Source: Microcosmobacter mediterraneus (GTDB taxonomy: Bacteria; Bacteroidota; Bacteroidia; Flavobacteriales; Flavobacteriaceae). From it: 64,000 nt of DNA. The notes under the pieces are model-generated. The model saw only the letters and a list, made by a program, of their open reading frames with translations, had not been told where the DNA came from and searched no databases. The position numbers and the translations under genes were made by a program. The stretch is from positions 496,001 through 560,000 of the forward strand of contig NZ_JAVRIA010000001.1 in the NCBI RefSeq assembly GCF_031846265.1, given 5' to 3'. Of the stretch, positions 34,287-43,939 are shown one piece after another. Position 1 is the stretch's first letter. The number at the start of each line of letters is the position of its first letter.

Positions 34287-36725
34287 TTACGATGAAGGTT
34301 TATTTTTCTTAAAAAAAGATTTCATACCATTGAAATCAATGAAATACTGCAAACGTATAGAAAACGTATTTTGCATTGGCTGTCTAAATAGTAAATCTAA
34401 ACTATCTGAAAATCCGTCTTCTGCATTTTCATCAAAATTAAAAAGCTGATTTCTGTATAAAAACGTCAAGAAACTCCCTTGTGCAAACTGCCAAGAATAG
34501 CTTAAATCTATATTCCACGTACTAAAATTAATATTAGGATTGCCTCCAACATTATCAACGGTAAATCCTTCGGCAGTGGTAAGCCTTCCATTATCTAGTA
34601 AGGTATATAGTTCATAATCGTAATTAACTGTGTCCCAATAATGCCTGAAGGTGAGTCCTAGTGTATGAAAAGGATTGAAGGTATAATTAGCAGAAATACT
34701 ATTAGTAACAATTTGTCGATTACGCTCACCTAATATCGGTTGGTCATCTACTGCAGTTGCGTAACCTCTGTCTCCATTTCTGTGGTTAAATGAAATTCCG
34801 TAAACCATTAGTAATTTGTCAGATACTCGTACTCTTGGTTCTATATTAAAATCGTAAGTAAATAGATCGCGACCATCTTCAAATAGAGCACCAATATTGG
34901 CTCTTATATCAATAGCAAATATCCTGTTGTAATTGGTAGAAACCCAGCCACCTGTACTTATAAAATTTTCAAAAATAAATGGACGACCATCTCTAGACTC
35001 AAAGAAATCGTATTGCTTACCAGGCTCAATGTTTAATCTAAAGCCATAAGCATCTAACTTTTTTGTAAATGCTCTGTAACCACCTCCTAAATTGAAACGC
35101 GAATAAGTATCTGGTTTTACTAAGCGTCTGTAATTGGTAAAGAAATTAATTCTGTAACTATTTAATTTACCTGAAGGTTCAAATGTTTGGTAAGATAAAT
35201 CCATGCCAAAATCGTTACGATTGTTCCTAAAATTAAGCCCAAGATCATTGATTTCGTATTTAGTATCGGCAAACCGATGATCAAAACTATAACGGAAGTT
35301 ACCAGCAACTTTTCCCACAAACATAAAACTGCTAAACCCAGTTTCACTGTCTTGACTTTGGTAGTTTACATTACTCATTCTAAGCTCAGTATCGAACCTA
35401 AAAGTGTTTTTTTTGTTTACTAGATTGGCTACAATAGCTGTGGCATTTCCATCTCTAAATTCGCCTTCTCTTAGCACATTAGTATTAATTAAGCTTATAG
35501 CAGAATTGCCACCAAACTGTTTATCTACTACTAAAATATTATAGTTTGTAAAGGGTTCTACCACTTCTCTGCGACTTTCACCACTATCAGTATTAGTGAC
35601 AGTAGCAAAGGTTTTTTCGGTAATAGCATTAAAAATGCCAAGTCCCCAACCATTTTTTGTTCTACCAGATACTTTTAAAGCGTTTAAGACCTTAACCACA
35701 TTGGGTACATTGGCTTCTTCGTTTTCGGCCAAATTCAATTCTCCAGTTGGAGCGCTACCAACGCGTCTTGAAAAGAATAAACCACCTTTTGAAAATAGAT
35801 CAACACCTTCTGTAAAAAATTGTCGCTGCTCTGAGAAGGTCTGCTCAAAAGGACCAAGATTGAGTACTACATTATCGAAACCAGCTTGACTGAAATCAGG
35901 AACAAGTGTAGCGTCTAATGTAAAATTATCGGTAATACCATATTTTACATCCATACCAAAAGTAAGGTCAGTTTTCGTTTCACCATCAAAATTGTTAAGT
36001 ATACCTGTGGTAAAGGGATAGAGGTTAAGTCGTATAGGTGGTTTTAAACCTTCTAATCCATGAAGCTCTCCATGGTATAAGCCAAAATTACCTTTCGTTG
36101 GATCAATTGGGTTCCAAGTGTACTGTGATCGGTCTCGTCTAAATTGTCTACTAAACTGCAATCCCCAAATTGGGTTTTCCTCATCTGCAAACCTTAATGT
36201 TCTGTAGGGTATTTCCATTTCAACCGTCCAACCATCGTCATTTATTTTAACAGCACTTCGCCAAACGGCATTCCAACTAAAGTCTTCTCCTATACTAGGA
36301 TTTGCAATAGCATCTGCTTGCTGTCCCGAACTAAACACAAAAAAATTAGTATCGTTTTGAGCATCATTATTTGGGTTAATAATTACAGAGAAAAAATCGG
36401 TCTGCCCAAAATTGTCACGGTTTATCAATTGCTTCATTATCAGTTCTGGGTCGTCGTAAAGATAAGCAGCAACATAAATAGCTTTATCATCAAAAGTTAT
36501 TCTCACTTCAGTTCGCTTATCCTGAGGAGCTGTTGTCCCAATTTCTGGTCTAAACTGTACAAAGTCGGTTGCAATTTCGGCATTTTGCCAAGCGACATCA
36601 TTTAAAACACCATCTATTTTAGGTGCTACTTTTGTACGCTTTGTTTGAAGTATTTTCTTATTCTGAGCAAAAGACGAGCTTAGGAAACTGAATAAGAACA
36701 AAAGGAAAATTAAGCGGATTTTCAT
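34287..36725 (-). CDS. DUF5916 outer-membrane protein with N-terminal CBM9-like domain
   Basis: 812 residues. Signal peptide ends FLSSSFAQ. Residues about 28-220 are a carbohydrate-binding family 9-like domain: APKIDGVLNDVAWQNAE, VRITFDDKAIYVAAYLYD, GWTVEMEIPYRTLRF. Residues about 225-812 are the DUF5916 region: SEQRQFFTEGVDLFS, FFSRRVGS, then many amphipathic strands ending LQYFIDFNG, consistent with a beta-barrel. Biological role unknown; surface glycan binding is suggested only by the N-terminal domain. Confidence 0.88.
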   Translation of the reverse strand: MKIRLIFLLFLFSFLSSSFAQNKKILQTKRTKVAPKIDGVLNDVAWQNAEIATDFVQFRPEIGTTAPQDKRTEVRITFDDKAIYVAAYLYDDPELIMKQLINRDNFGQTDFFSVIINPNNDAQNDTNFFVFSSGQQADAIANPSIGEDFSWNAVWRSAVKINDDGWTVEMEIPYRTLRFADEENPIWGLQFSRQFRRDRSQYTWNPIDPTKGNFGLYHGELHGLEGLKPPIRLNLYPFTTGILNNFDGETKTDLTFGMDVKYGITDNFTLDATLVPDFSQAGFDNVVLNLGPFEQTFSEQRQFFTEGVDLFSKGGLFFSRRVGSAPTGELNLAENEEANVPNVVKVLNALKVSGRTKNGWGLGIFNAITEKTFATVTNTDSGESRREVVEPFTNYNILVVDKQFGGNSAISLINTNVLREGEFRDGNATAIVANLVNKKNTFRFDTELRMSNVNYQSQDSETGFSSFMFVGKVAGNFRYSFDHRFADTKYEINDLGLNFRNNRNDFGMDLSYQTFEPSGKLNSYRINFFTNYRRLVKPDTYSRFNLGGGYRAFTKKLDAYGFRLNIEPGKQYDFFESRDGRPFIFENFISTGGWVSTNYNRIFAIDIRANIGALFEDGRDLFTYDFNIEPRVRVSDKLLMVYGISFNHRNGDRGYATAVDDQPILGERNRQIVTNSISANYTFNPFHTLGLTFRHYWDTVNYDYELYTLLDNGRLTTAEGFTVDNVGGNPNINFSTWNIDLSYSWQFAQGSFLTFLYRNQLFNFDENAEDGFSDSLDLLFRQPMQNTFSIRLQYFIDFNGMKSFFKKNKPSS

Positions 36726-36948
36726 TATTTGACTTATGTTATGCAGCGCTATTGGTATGAAATCTTTGTTAAAAGACTAGGTTAAACATTTATGCAAAGC
36801 TAAACTTAGCATATTCTTATTTTCCTAAATTAACGTTAAAAAGAAGCCAAGAAAAGCAGTAATAAATTTTTAAATAGAAGTGGTTTCAAAATTAATAAGT
36901 GAACGTTCGTCTTAAACTAATTATGTATTATAAAAACATATAATTAAT

Positions 36949-36977
36949 AGTGTCTTTAAAAATTGGCACTTTTTTTG
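36949..36977 (+). terminator. Terminator-like hairpin upstream of the small membrane-protein gene
   Basis: AGTGTC (36949-36954) pairs with GGCACT (36965-36970), one G-T pair, 10-nt loop, followed by seven T. It lies 25 nt before the TTG start at 37002 on the same strand, with no gene upstream on that strand in the divergent gap. It is therefore either an attenuator or the end of a small RNA. Otherwise the 276-nt gap 36726-37001 shows nothing but AT-rich DNA. Confidence 0.4.
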
Positions 36978-37001
36978 CTTTAAAATAGAAAACGAAACCT
37001 T

Positions 37002-37271
37002 TTGAATTTAAAACATAAATATAGAAATCTAACGCTTAGTATACTATTTGATCTTATTGGGTTAATACCTTTTATAGATTTTATTTGGGCTCCAATATCT
37101 GCCTATTTAATGATACGATTATATAAAGGCGACTCAGGTAAAATTGCTGGTGTATTTGCATTTATAGAAGAAATTATTCCTGGTACAGATTTCATACCAT
37201 CATTTACTATTATGTGGATTTATACCTACGTTTTTAAAAGAGTAGATAATAATAGTATAGTAGAAGTATAG
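37002..37271 (+). CDS. Small integral membrane protein, TTG start
   Basis: 89 residues. An in-frame stop lies 21 nt upstream and no ATG occurs before residue 37, so TTG at 37002 is the only start that keeps the first helix. Two hydrophobic segments: LTLSILFDLIGLIPFIDFIW (about 10-29, possibly hairpin-like with the following PISAYLMIRLY) and about 66-82. The motif IPFIDFIWAPISA suggests a DUF4112-like relative, not certain. Its stop codon directly abuts that of the convergent DUF4249 gene. Confidence 0.65.
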   Translation: MNLKHKYRNLTLSILFDLIGLIPFIDFIWAPISAYLMIRLYKGDSGKIAGVFAFIEEIIPGTDFIPSFTIMWIYTYVFKRVDNNSIVEV

Positions 37272-38087
37272 TTACAGCACAGTATAAATATACTCATCAA
37301 CTTCAGACACTCTAAAATAACCAAACGGAAAATTATCTGAGTTGGTTTGGTTAACACAGTTTCCTCTTACTGTAGCTGGTTGTGTTTCAAAAGGTCCACC
37401 ACCTTCTTCACCATTTTGTTGCAGTAGAATAAACATAAATTCATAAAAACGTTCTGAAATACCATAATTTCGGATGGTAACTATATCTCCTGTTTCTAAA
37501 TCTTCTTCAGTGTAAAATCCGAATATTTGGTTTCCATTAGTAAATTCATCATTATAAACTTCTAAATCCGGAATAGCAGGAATATCATTAATAAATTCAA
37601 AGAAATAATAATTCTCCTCATTTACTGGATCTGTATAAAAGGCTTTTAGTTCAGTCTCTTCTCCTGTGAAACCTCCTTCGTCATTTTGCTCCACAAAATC
37701 TATCGATACTACAGATTTAAGTGTTTCTGTAGCTGTATAAGTTTCACCTTCATAGGTAACAACAAGTGTGTAAATACCATTAATTTCCGGAATAAAATTA
37801 GTGTTGTTATACAAACCAGAGACACCATCTTCTATAAAACTGAATGTATTATTATTAGCATCAGTTATAATAACTGTAGCTCCATTTGCAGGAGGAATTT
37901 CATCAGCAAGATATGGTGCTGATAAAGATAACTTTATCTGTTGCTCGTTTCCTGAGGTACCTTTAAACCAATTAATTGAAGCATCAATAACTAAACGAGG
38001 AGGAGCAGTATTTAAATCTACTGCGATCTCATCCTCACAGGACAATAATAGACATGTAGTTAGAATAAGTATTACATATTTTTTCAT
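37272..38087 (-). CDS. DUF4249 domain lipoprotein
   Basis: 271 residues. Lipoprotein signal ends LLLSC (Cys at 17) followed by EDEIAVDLNTAPPRLVID, the characteristic DUF4249 entry. An Ig-like beta domain follows: ATVIITDANNNTFSF, YNNTNFIPEINGIYTLVV, and a C-terminal CVNQTNSDNFPFGYFRVSE segment. It lies 2 nt downstream of a TonB-dependent receptor, a pairing seen repeatedly in Bacteroidota; the lipoprotein probably serves as surface partner of the receptor. Ligand unknown. Confidence 0.88.
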   Translation of the reverse strand: MKKYVILILTTCLLLSCEDEIAVDLNTAPPRLVIDASINWFKGTSGNEQQIKLSLSAPYLADEIPPANGATVIITDANNNTFSFIEDGVSGLYNNTNFIPEINGIYTLVVTYEGETYTATETLKSVVSIDFVEQNDEGGFTGEETELKAFYTDPVNEENYYFFEFINDIPAIPDLEVYNDEFTNGNQIFGFYTEEDLETGDIVTIRNYGISERFYEFMFILLQQNGEEGGGPFETQPATVRGNCVNQTNSDNFPFGYFRVSEVDEYIYTVL

Positions 38088-38089
38088 AA

Positions 38090-40465
38090 CTAAAATTTAA
38101 AGTTATACGATACAGAAGGAACAATGCCAAAAATAGCAGTTCTAATCGCTTCGTTTCTTGCTGTCATTCTATTTTCTCTAAAGGTTATTGAGGCTGCATT
38201 TCTTCTATTATAAATATTATAAATACTAAAAACCCATTGACCTTTCCATCGTTTTGTACTATCTGGTTTTGGGTTGTAAGTTGCTGAGATATCTAATCTA
38301 TGGTAAGCTGGCAATCTACTAGTATTTCTAGAATCGAAGCTAGGAATGCTAATACCATTAAATTGGTATTGACCATTCGGAAATGTAGTTGGTAATCCGG
38401 TTTGAAACAGAAAATTACTACCGAAAGACCATTTTTCATTGAGCTCGTAACTTGTGGTCACTGAGACATCATGTGTTTTATCAAAAGGTGTATTGTACCA
38501 TTTGCCTTTATTAATACCTGTTTCTAGAGGTGTTCTTCCTTCTGTTTGTTGTTCAGATTTTGAGAGCGTGTAAGCAATCCAACCTTTAAAATCACCTTCA
38601 TTTTTTCTAAACAAAAGTTCTAAGCCATAAGCTCTTGCTCTTCCATTTAAGATAATTTGCTCTATGGCATTATTAGCAATAAGATCTGCACCATCTATAT
38701 AATCTATCCGGTTTTGTATAGTTTTATAAAAGGCTTCAACTTCAAGAGAATAATCGTTATCATTTATAGTTTTAAAGTAGCCGACAGCAAACTGATCTAG
38801 TAGTTGGGGTTTTGCGTATCTACCACTTGGTGTCCAAACATCTAAAGGAGTTGGAGAGCTTGTATTTGATAGCAAATGCAAGTACTGCGTCATCCTGTTA
38901 TAACTAGCCTTTAAAGAGCTTTCATTATTTAATTGATACGCGAGAGAAAACCTTGGTTCAATATTAAAAAAAGACTCAATAACATCACTACGCTTAAAGC
39001 TTTCCGTACCTATAGGATCTGCTTTTTCATAAATTTGCAGATCTTCATTAAATAGGAGAGGATTATCATTGGTATATACATTGAGTTCATCTTGTCCTAA
39101 CCTCAAAAAGGAACTAAATCTTACGCCATAACCAAGAGCTAACTTGTCTGTAATTTGATGCTCTGCATCAATATATACAGCATTTTCAAAAGCATACTTG
39201 TCAATAAGTTTAAATGTGTTAATACCAGAGCTTTCTGTCGTTGGTTCTATTTCTCCAGGATTAAACTTATAGTAAATACTATTTATACCATATTCTAGTT
39301 TAAACCCATCTTTGATGTAATGTTTGAAGTCGTATTTTAAATTAAAATTTCTGATTCCAGAAGTCCAATCAAACTCTACGAAATTTAGTTTTAAATCATA
39401 ATCGTAGTCAGAATATATTAGCGATAAGTTAGAAAATAACTTATCAGAGAATAAATGATTCCATCTAAAGTTCAATACAGCATTACCATACTCATTTTCA
39501 AAACTATCTGCAATTTGAAAAACATCTCTTCCAAAATAACCAGATAAGTAAATACTATTGTTAGTATTTATTCTATAACTCAATTTAGTATTAAGGTCAT
39601 AGAAATAGGCTTTACTATCAATATCAAATAGTGGAAGAAATAAATGCGCATAACTACTTCGTCCACCAAGTAAAAACGAACCTCTATTTTTTTCAATAGG
39701 ACCTTCTAGTAATAATCTACTGGCTACAATACCAATACCACCATTCATATGAAATTCCTTACTATTACCTTCCTTTTGATATATGTCTAATACAGAAGAT
39801 ATACGTCCTCCATACTTAGCAGGAATTCCTCCTTTATATAACTTAATATCCTTTATTGCATCTGGATTAAACACGGAAAAGAACCCAAATAAATGCGATG
39901 AGTTAAAAATAGTAGCTTCATCTAGCAAGATAAGATTCTGATCTGCTGCGCCACCACGTACATTAAAACCAGAAGAGCCTTCACCAGCATTTGTAACTCC
40001 CGGCAAAAGTGTAATTGATTTAATAATATCTACTTCTCCTAAAACCACAGGCATTTGCTTAATGGTTTTTATAGATAAAGAATTAAGACTCATTTGAGGC
40101 TTTCTAATATTAAGCTTTTCAACATCTTTGGTAATTACAACTTCGTCTAAGCTCTCTGATGATTCACGCAATTGAAAATTGAGCGTTTTACCTGAGTTTA
40201 ATTCTATGGTTTGAGATGTGGTCTGATATCCTAAATAACTCAGTTGTACTTTGTAGGTACCTTCACTCAAAGTAATAGAGTAGAAACCGTATTCATTTGT
40301 GGCTGTACCAGTTTGTAACTCTGGAAATAATATAGTAACACCAATTAAAGTTTCGTTACTTTCAGAATCCGTTACAATTCCACTCAAGGTAAATTTCTCT
40401 TGAGAAAACGTTAAATTAAGAGTTATAAGAAGACAGAAAAATAGTCCTTTTTGTATGCGATTCAT
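38090..40465 (-). CDS. TonB-dependent receptor with N-terminal carboxypeptidase-regulatory-like domain
   Basis: 791 residues. Signal ends LNLTFSQ; residues 25-112 are a CarboxypepD_reg-like domain (LSGIVTDSESNETLIGVTI, YKVQLSYLGYQTTS); the plug follows at about 120-245 (PVVLGEVDIIKSITLLPGV, GFNVRGGAADQNLILLDEA, IPAKYGGRISSVLDI); the rest is a barrel ending GIVPSVSYNFKF with the C-terminal Phe. It imports a ligand across the outer membrane using TonB energy. The partner is the DUF4249 lipoprotein, not SusD. A TATTTTTG box lies at 40477-40470, so the leader may be almost absent. Confidence 0.93.
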   Translation of the reverse strand: MNRIQKGLFFCLLITLNLTFSQEKFTLSGIVTDSESNETLIGVTILFPELQTGTATNEYGFYSITLSEGTYKVQLSYLGYQTTSQTIELNSGKTLNFQLRESSESLDEVVITKDVEKLNIRKPQMSLNSLSIKTIKQMPVVLGEVDIIKSITLLPGVTNAGEGSSGFNVRGGAADQNLILLDEATIFNSSHLFGFFSVFNPDAIKDIKLYKGGIPAKYGGRISSVLDIYQKEGNSKEFHMNGGIGIVASRLLLEGPIEKNRGSFLLGGRSSYAHLFLPLFDIDSKAYFYDLNTKLSYRINTNNSIYLSGYFGRDVFQIADSFENEYGNAVLNFRWNHLFSDKLFSNLSLIYSDYDYDLKLNFVEFDWTSGIRNFNLKYDFKHYIKDGFKLEYGINSIYYKFNPGEIEPTTESSGINTFKLIDKYAFENAVYIDAEHQITDKLALGYGVRFSSFLRLGQDELNVYTNDNPLLFNEDLQIYEKADPIGTESFKRSDVIESFFNIEPRFSLAYQLNNESSLKASYNRMTQYLHLLSNTSSPTPLDVWTPSGRYAKPQLLDQFAVGYFKTINDNDYSLEVEAFYKTIQNRIDYIDGADLIANNAIEQIILNGRARAYGLELLFRKNEGDFKGWIAYTLSKSEQQTEGRTPLETGINKGKWYNTPFDKTHDVSVTTSYELNEKWSFGSNFLFQTGLPTTFPNGQYQFNGISIPSFDSRNTSRLPAYHRLDISATYNPKPDSTKRWKGQWVFSIYNIYNRRNAASITFRENRMTARNEAIRTAIFGIVPSVSYNFKF

Positions 40466-40515
40466 TATGCAAAAATAAGGATAAGTTGTAAGACGATTTT
40501 TACTTTAACACTTTC

Positions 40516-41451
40516 TTAAAACGGAAGCTTTGCTAAATCTACATTACCACCAGAAATGACTATACCTACTTTTTTACCCTTGACTAATAACTTACTTTTT
40601 ATAGTAGCAGCTACTGTAACTGCACTAGAAGGTTCTATAATTATTTTCATACGCTCCCAAACGAGTTGCATCGCCTCGATGATATCCTCTTCAGTTACTC
40701 TTATAATAGAAGACACATGCTCTTTTATAATCGGAAAATTCTTATCGCCAAGTTGCGTTTTTAAGCCATCAGCTATGGTATTAGTTGTATCGTTAGTTTC
40801 AATTTTGCCTGAAATTAAAGAACGATAGGCATCATCAGCTTCAAACGGTTCAGCACCATAAACTAAACAACCGTTTTGATGAGAATTTACTGCTAAACAG
40901 GTTCCTGCAATAAGGCCACCTCCACCAACAGGACAAAAAATAGCATCTAAATTAGCATGCTTGTTGAGTAACTCAAAAGCTGCTGTGCCCTGACCAATTA
41001 TTACATTGGTGTTATTTGATGGATGAATAAAGGTTGCTCCTGTTTTATCAACAATGTCTTGAGCCGTTTTTTCTCTAGCCTCTAAGGTTGGTTCGCATAA
41101 AATAATATCACCTTCGTATTGTTTTACAGCTTCCATTTTTACTTGAGGTGCAGAGGTTGGCATAACGATATAGGCTCTAATACCAATGGATTTAGCTGCT
41201 AAGGATAAGGCTTGCGCAAAGTTTCCTGATGAATGCGTAACGACACCTTTAGACTTTTGTTCTTCTGAAAGATTTAAAATAGCATTTGTAGCACCACGAA
41301 TTTTATACGATCCTGCGCGTTGAAAGTTCTCACATTTAAAAAATAGCTCAGCTCCAACAATATCATTGATAAGGGAAGAGCTTAGAACTGGTGTATGATG
41401 AATGTAATTAGTAATTGCCTTATGGCAATTAGCAACTAAGTTAGTTTTCAT
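40516..41451 (-). CDS. Threonine/serine dehydratase or serine racemase (PLP fold type II)
   Basis: 311 residues, short form without a regulatory ACT domain. PLP Lys in AGSYKIRGATNAI (near residue 49), SSGNFAQALSLAA (substrate loop), glycine-rich PVGGGGLIAGTC (near 175) and the C-terminal GIVISGGNVDL. The compact length and SSGN motif fit catabolic threonine dehydratase or serine racemase; the sequence does not separate them. It lies downstream of icd beyond a terminator. Confidence 0.88.
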   Translation of the reverse strand: MKTNLVANCHKAITNYIHHTPVLSSSLINDIVGAELFFKCENFQRAGSYKIRGATNAILNLSEEQKSKGVVTHSSGNFAQALSLAAKSIGIRAYIVMPTSAPQVKMEAVKQYEGDIILCEPTLEAREKTAQDIVDKTGATFIHPSNNTNVIIGQGTAAFELLNKHANLDAIFCPVGGGGLIAGTCLAVNSHQNGCLVYGAEPFEADDAYRSLISGKIETNDTTNTIADGLKTQLGDKNFPIIKEHVSSIIRVTEEDIIEAMQLVWERMKIIIEPSSAVTVAATIKSKLLVKGKKVGIVISGGNVDLAKLPF

Positions 41452-41480
41452 AGGCTAAAGATACTATACACAACAAAAAC

Positions 41481-41513
41481 AAAAAAGACTACCAAAAAAG
41501 GTAGTCTTTTTTT
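41481..41513 (-). terminator. Rho-independent terminator for icd
   Basis: AAAAAAGACTACC and GGTAGTCTTTTTT form a 13-bp stem around a 6-A loop, with TTTTTTGTTTTTG after it on the minus strand. It lies 16 nt past the icd stop codon. Confidence 0.93.
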
Positions 41514-41529
41514 AAAAGTTTTAGATCGT

Positions 41530-43749
41530 CTATTGTATTGTAGCTAAAATAGTATTCAACGTTTCATTAGGTCTCATGGCAGAATCTGCCAAGTTATCAG
41601 TTGGTTCGTAATAACCTCCAATACTCATGGCAACTCCTTGGATATCGTTTAACTCAGAAACAATTTTTGATTCGTTATTTGATAATGCTTCAGATACTGA
41701 AGAAAAACGTGCTTTCAATTCAGCATCTTTATTTTGCTTAGCTAATTCTTCAGCCCAATACATGGCTAAATAAAAATGACTACCACGATTATCTAGTTCT
41801 TTGACTTTACGAGATGGTCCTTTTTTGTTTTCGAGTAATCGTTCAGTAGCTTCGTCTAAAGCTTCACCAATTACTCTAGCTTTTTCATTGTTATTTACAT
41901 CTGCATAGTGATCTAAAGACACTGCTAAGGCTAAGAATTCGCCTAAAGAGTCCCAACGTAAGTGGTTTTCTTTTTCAAACTGTTGTACATGCTTAGGAGC
42001 AGAACCTCCAGCACCTGTTTCAAATAAACCACCACCATTCATTAATGGCACAATGGATAGCATTTTTGCAGAAGTACCTAATTCTAAAATAGGGAAGAGG
42101 TCTGTTAAATAATCACGCAATACATTACCAGAAACTGAGATCGTATCTTTACCGTCTTTAACACGAGCTAAAGTAAACTCAGTAGCTTTGATAGGTGATA
42201 AAATTCTAATATCTAAACCAGACGTATCATGGTCTTTTAAATAGGTATTTACTTTTTTAATCAATTCGGCATCGTGAGCTCTGTTTTCATTTAACCAAAA
42301 TACTGCTGGCCAACCTGTTGCTTTTGCCCTTGTGATTGCTAATTTCACCCAATCTTGTATTGGTGCATCTTTAACTTGACACATACGCCAAATATCTCCT
42401 TTTTCTACAGTATGCTCAGTTAAGATAGTTCCGATTGCATCTACAACTTGCACAGTTCCATCAGAAACAATTTCAAAAGTTTTGTCATGAGAGCCATACT
42501 CTTCCGCTTTTTGAGCCATTAAACCAACATTAGGTACAGTTCCCATTGTTGTAGGATCAAAGGCACCATGCTTTTTACAAAAGTTAAAGGTAGCAGTATA
42601 GATTCCTGCATAACTACTATCAGGAATTACAGCTTTTGTTTCTTGCAATTGTCCATCTTTATTCCACATCATACCAGAGGTGCGAATCATAGCTGGCATT
42701 GAAGCATCAATAATTACATCACTAGGAACATGAAGGTTAGTGATACCTTTATCACTATTAACCATAGCTAAATCTGGACCCTGATCTAGAGCTTGAATAA
42801 TATCGTACTGAATCTCCTGACGCTTTGCTTCAGGTAATTCTTCTAGGTTACTTAATAAGTTACCAAAACCATTATTAACATCAACACCAATCTTTTCAAA
42901 AGTATCATTATGCTTCGTAAATACATCTGCAAAATAAGTGCGTACAGCATGCCCAAAAATAATAGGATCACTCACTTTCATCATCGTTGCTTTCATGTGT
43001 AATGAAAACAAAATGCCTTGATCTTTGGCATCTTTAATTTGTTCTTCTAAAAACGTAAGAAGTGCTTTTTTACTCATTACAGTAGCATCAATAACTTCTG
43101 CTTCTAAAAGTGCAATACCTCCTTTTAAAGTTGATGTATTACCATTCTTATCTGTATGTAAAATGTTTACACTTGTAGCAGATGGTATGGTAACTGATTG
43201 TTCGTTGTGCGCAAAATCACCATGAGACATTGTTGCTACATGAGATTTAGAATCACTACTCCAAGCTCCCATGGAGTGTGGATTCTTTTTTGCATAATTT
43301 TTTACAGCTTTTGGTGCACGACGATCAGAGTTACCTTCTCTAAGAACAGGATTAACAGCACTTCCTTTAATTTTATCGTAGCGCGCTTTTAGAGTTTTAT
43401 CTTCTTCAGTCTCAAGGTCATCTGGATAATCTGGTAAAGCATAACCCTTAGCTTGTAATTCTTTAATGGCAGCTTTAAGTTGAGGAATGGAAGCACTAAT
43501 ATTAGGAAGTTTTATAACATTAGCTTCTGGTTGTTTAACAAGCTCTCCCAATTGTGCTAAGGCATCTTCTACCTTTTGATCATCATTTAAATAATCTGAG
43601 AAGTTTGCCAAAATTCTAGCAGCTAAAGAAATATCTTTTGTATCAATTTCTATACCTGATGGCTCTACAAAAGCTTTTACAATGGGTAAAAAAGAACGTG
43701 TAGCTAAAGCTGGTGCTTCATCAGTGATAGTGTATATAATCTTTGACAT
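41530..43749 (-). CDS. icd: NADP-dependent isocitrate dehydrogenase, monomeric type
   Basis: 739 residues, about 80 kDa, the size of the monomeric IDH-II family. Landmarks: YTITDEAPALATRSFLPI at the N-terminus, NSDRRAPKAVKNYAKKNPH, SMGAWSSDSKSHVATM and LSPIKATEFTLARVKDGKDTISVSGNVLRDYL, here cited as residues about 545-575. It oxidises isocitrate to 2-oxoglutarate and yields NADPH in the TCA cycle. Single gene with its own -7 box and terminator. Confidence 0.97.
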   Translation of the reverse strand: MSKIIYTITDEAPALATRSFLPIVKAFVEPSGIEIDTKDISLAARILANFSDYLNDDQKVEDALAQLGELVKQPEANVIKLPNISASIPQLKAAIKELQAKGYALPDYPDDLETEEDKTLKARYDKIKGSAVNPVLREGNSDRRAPKAVKNYAKKNPHSMGAWSSDSKSHVATMSHGDFAHNEQSVTIPSATSVNILHTDKNGNTSTLKGGIALLEAEVIDATVMSKKALLTFLEEQIKDAKDQGILFSLHMKATMMKVSDPIIFGHAVRTYFADVFTKHNDTFEKIGVDVNNGFGNLLSNLEELPEAKRQEIQYDIIQALDQGPDLAMVNSDKGITNLHVPSDVIIDASMPAMIRTSGMMWNKDGQLQETKAVIPDSSYAGIYTATFNFCKKHGAFDPTTMGTVPNVGLMAQKAEEYGSHDKTFEIVSDGTVQVVDAIGTILTEHTVEKGDIWRMCQVKDAPIQDWVKLAITRAKATGWPAVFWLNENRAHDAELIKKVNTYLKDHDTSGLDIRILSPIKATEFTLARVKDGKDTISVSGNVLRDYLTDLFPILELGTSAKMLSIVPLMNGGGLFETGAGGSAPKHVQQFEKENHLRWDSLGEFLALAVSLDHYADVNNNEKARVIGEALDEATERLLENKKGPSRKVKELDNRGSHFYLAMYWAEELAKQNKDAELKARFSSVSEALSNNESKIVSELNDIQGVAMSIGGYYEPTDNLADSAMRPNETLNTILATIQ

Positions 43750-43817
43750 TGATTGAAATTTAGTGTAATTAAATTAAGCGAATATTTAAATGCTTATTCG
43801 GCTTATTTTTGAGAGTG

Positions 43818-43825
43818 CAAATATA
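43818..43825 (-). promoter_or_regulatory. -7 box for icd
   Basis: TATATTTG on the minus strand, 69 nt upstream of the ATG at 43749. No clear -33 box. It lies downstream of the hairpin at 43901-43939, so icd is transcribed independently of the segment beyond. Confidence 0.45.
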
Positions 43826-43900
43826 CAAAATATTCGGACTTTTTTTTATGCTGATATGATGCAACAACACAATCACTTAATGGGAATATACAAAAACAAA

Positions 43901-43939
43901 AAGCCATCTCACAGTAGCAAAACTACGTTGACATGGCTT
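43901..43939 (-). terminator. Terminator-like hairpin ending an unassigned minus-strand transcript
   Basis: AAGCCAT (43901-43907) pairs with ATGGCTT (43933-43939), with inner GTAG (43914-43917) / CTAC (43923-43926). On the minus strand it is followed by TTTTGTTTTTG. No gene ends here: rplS has its own terminator at 44500-44525. Confidence 0.65.
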
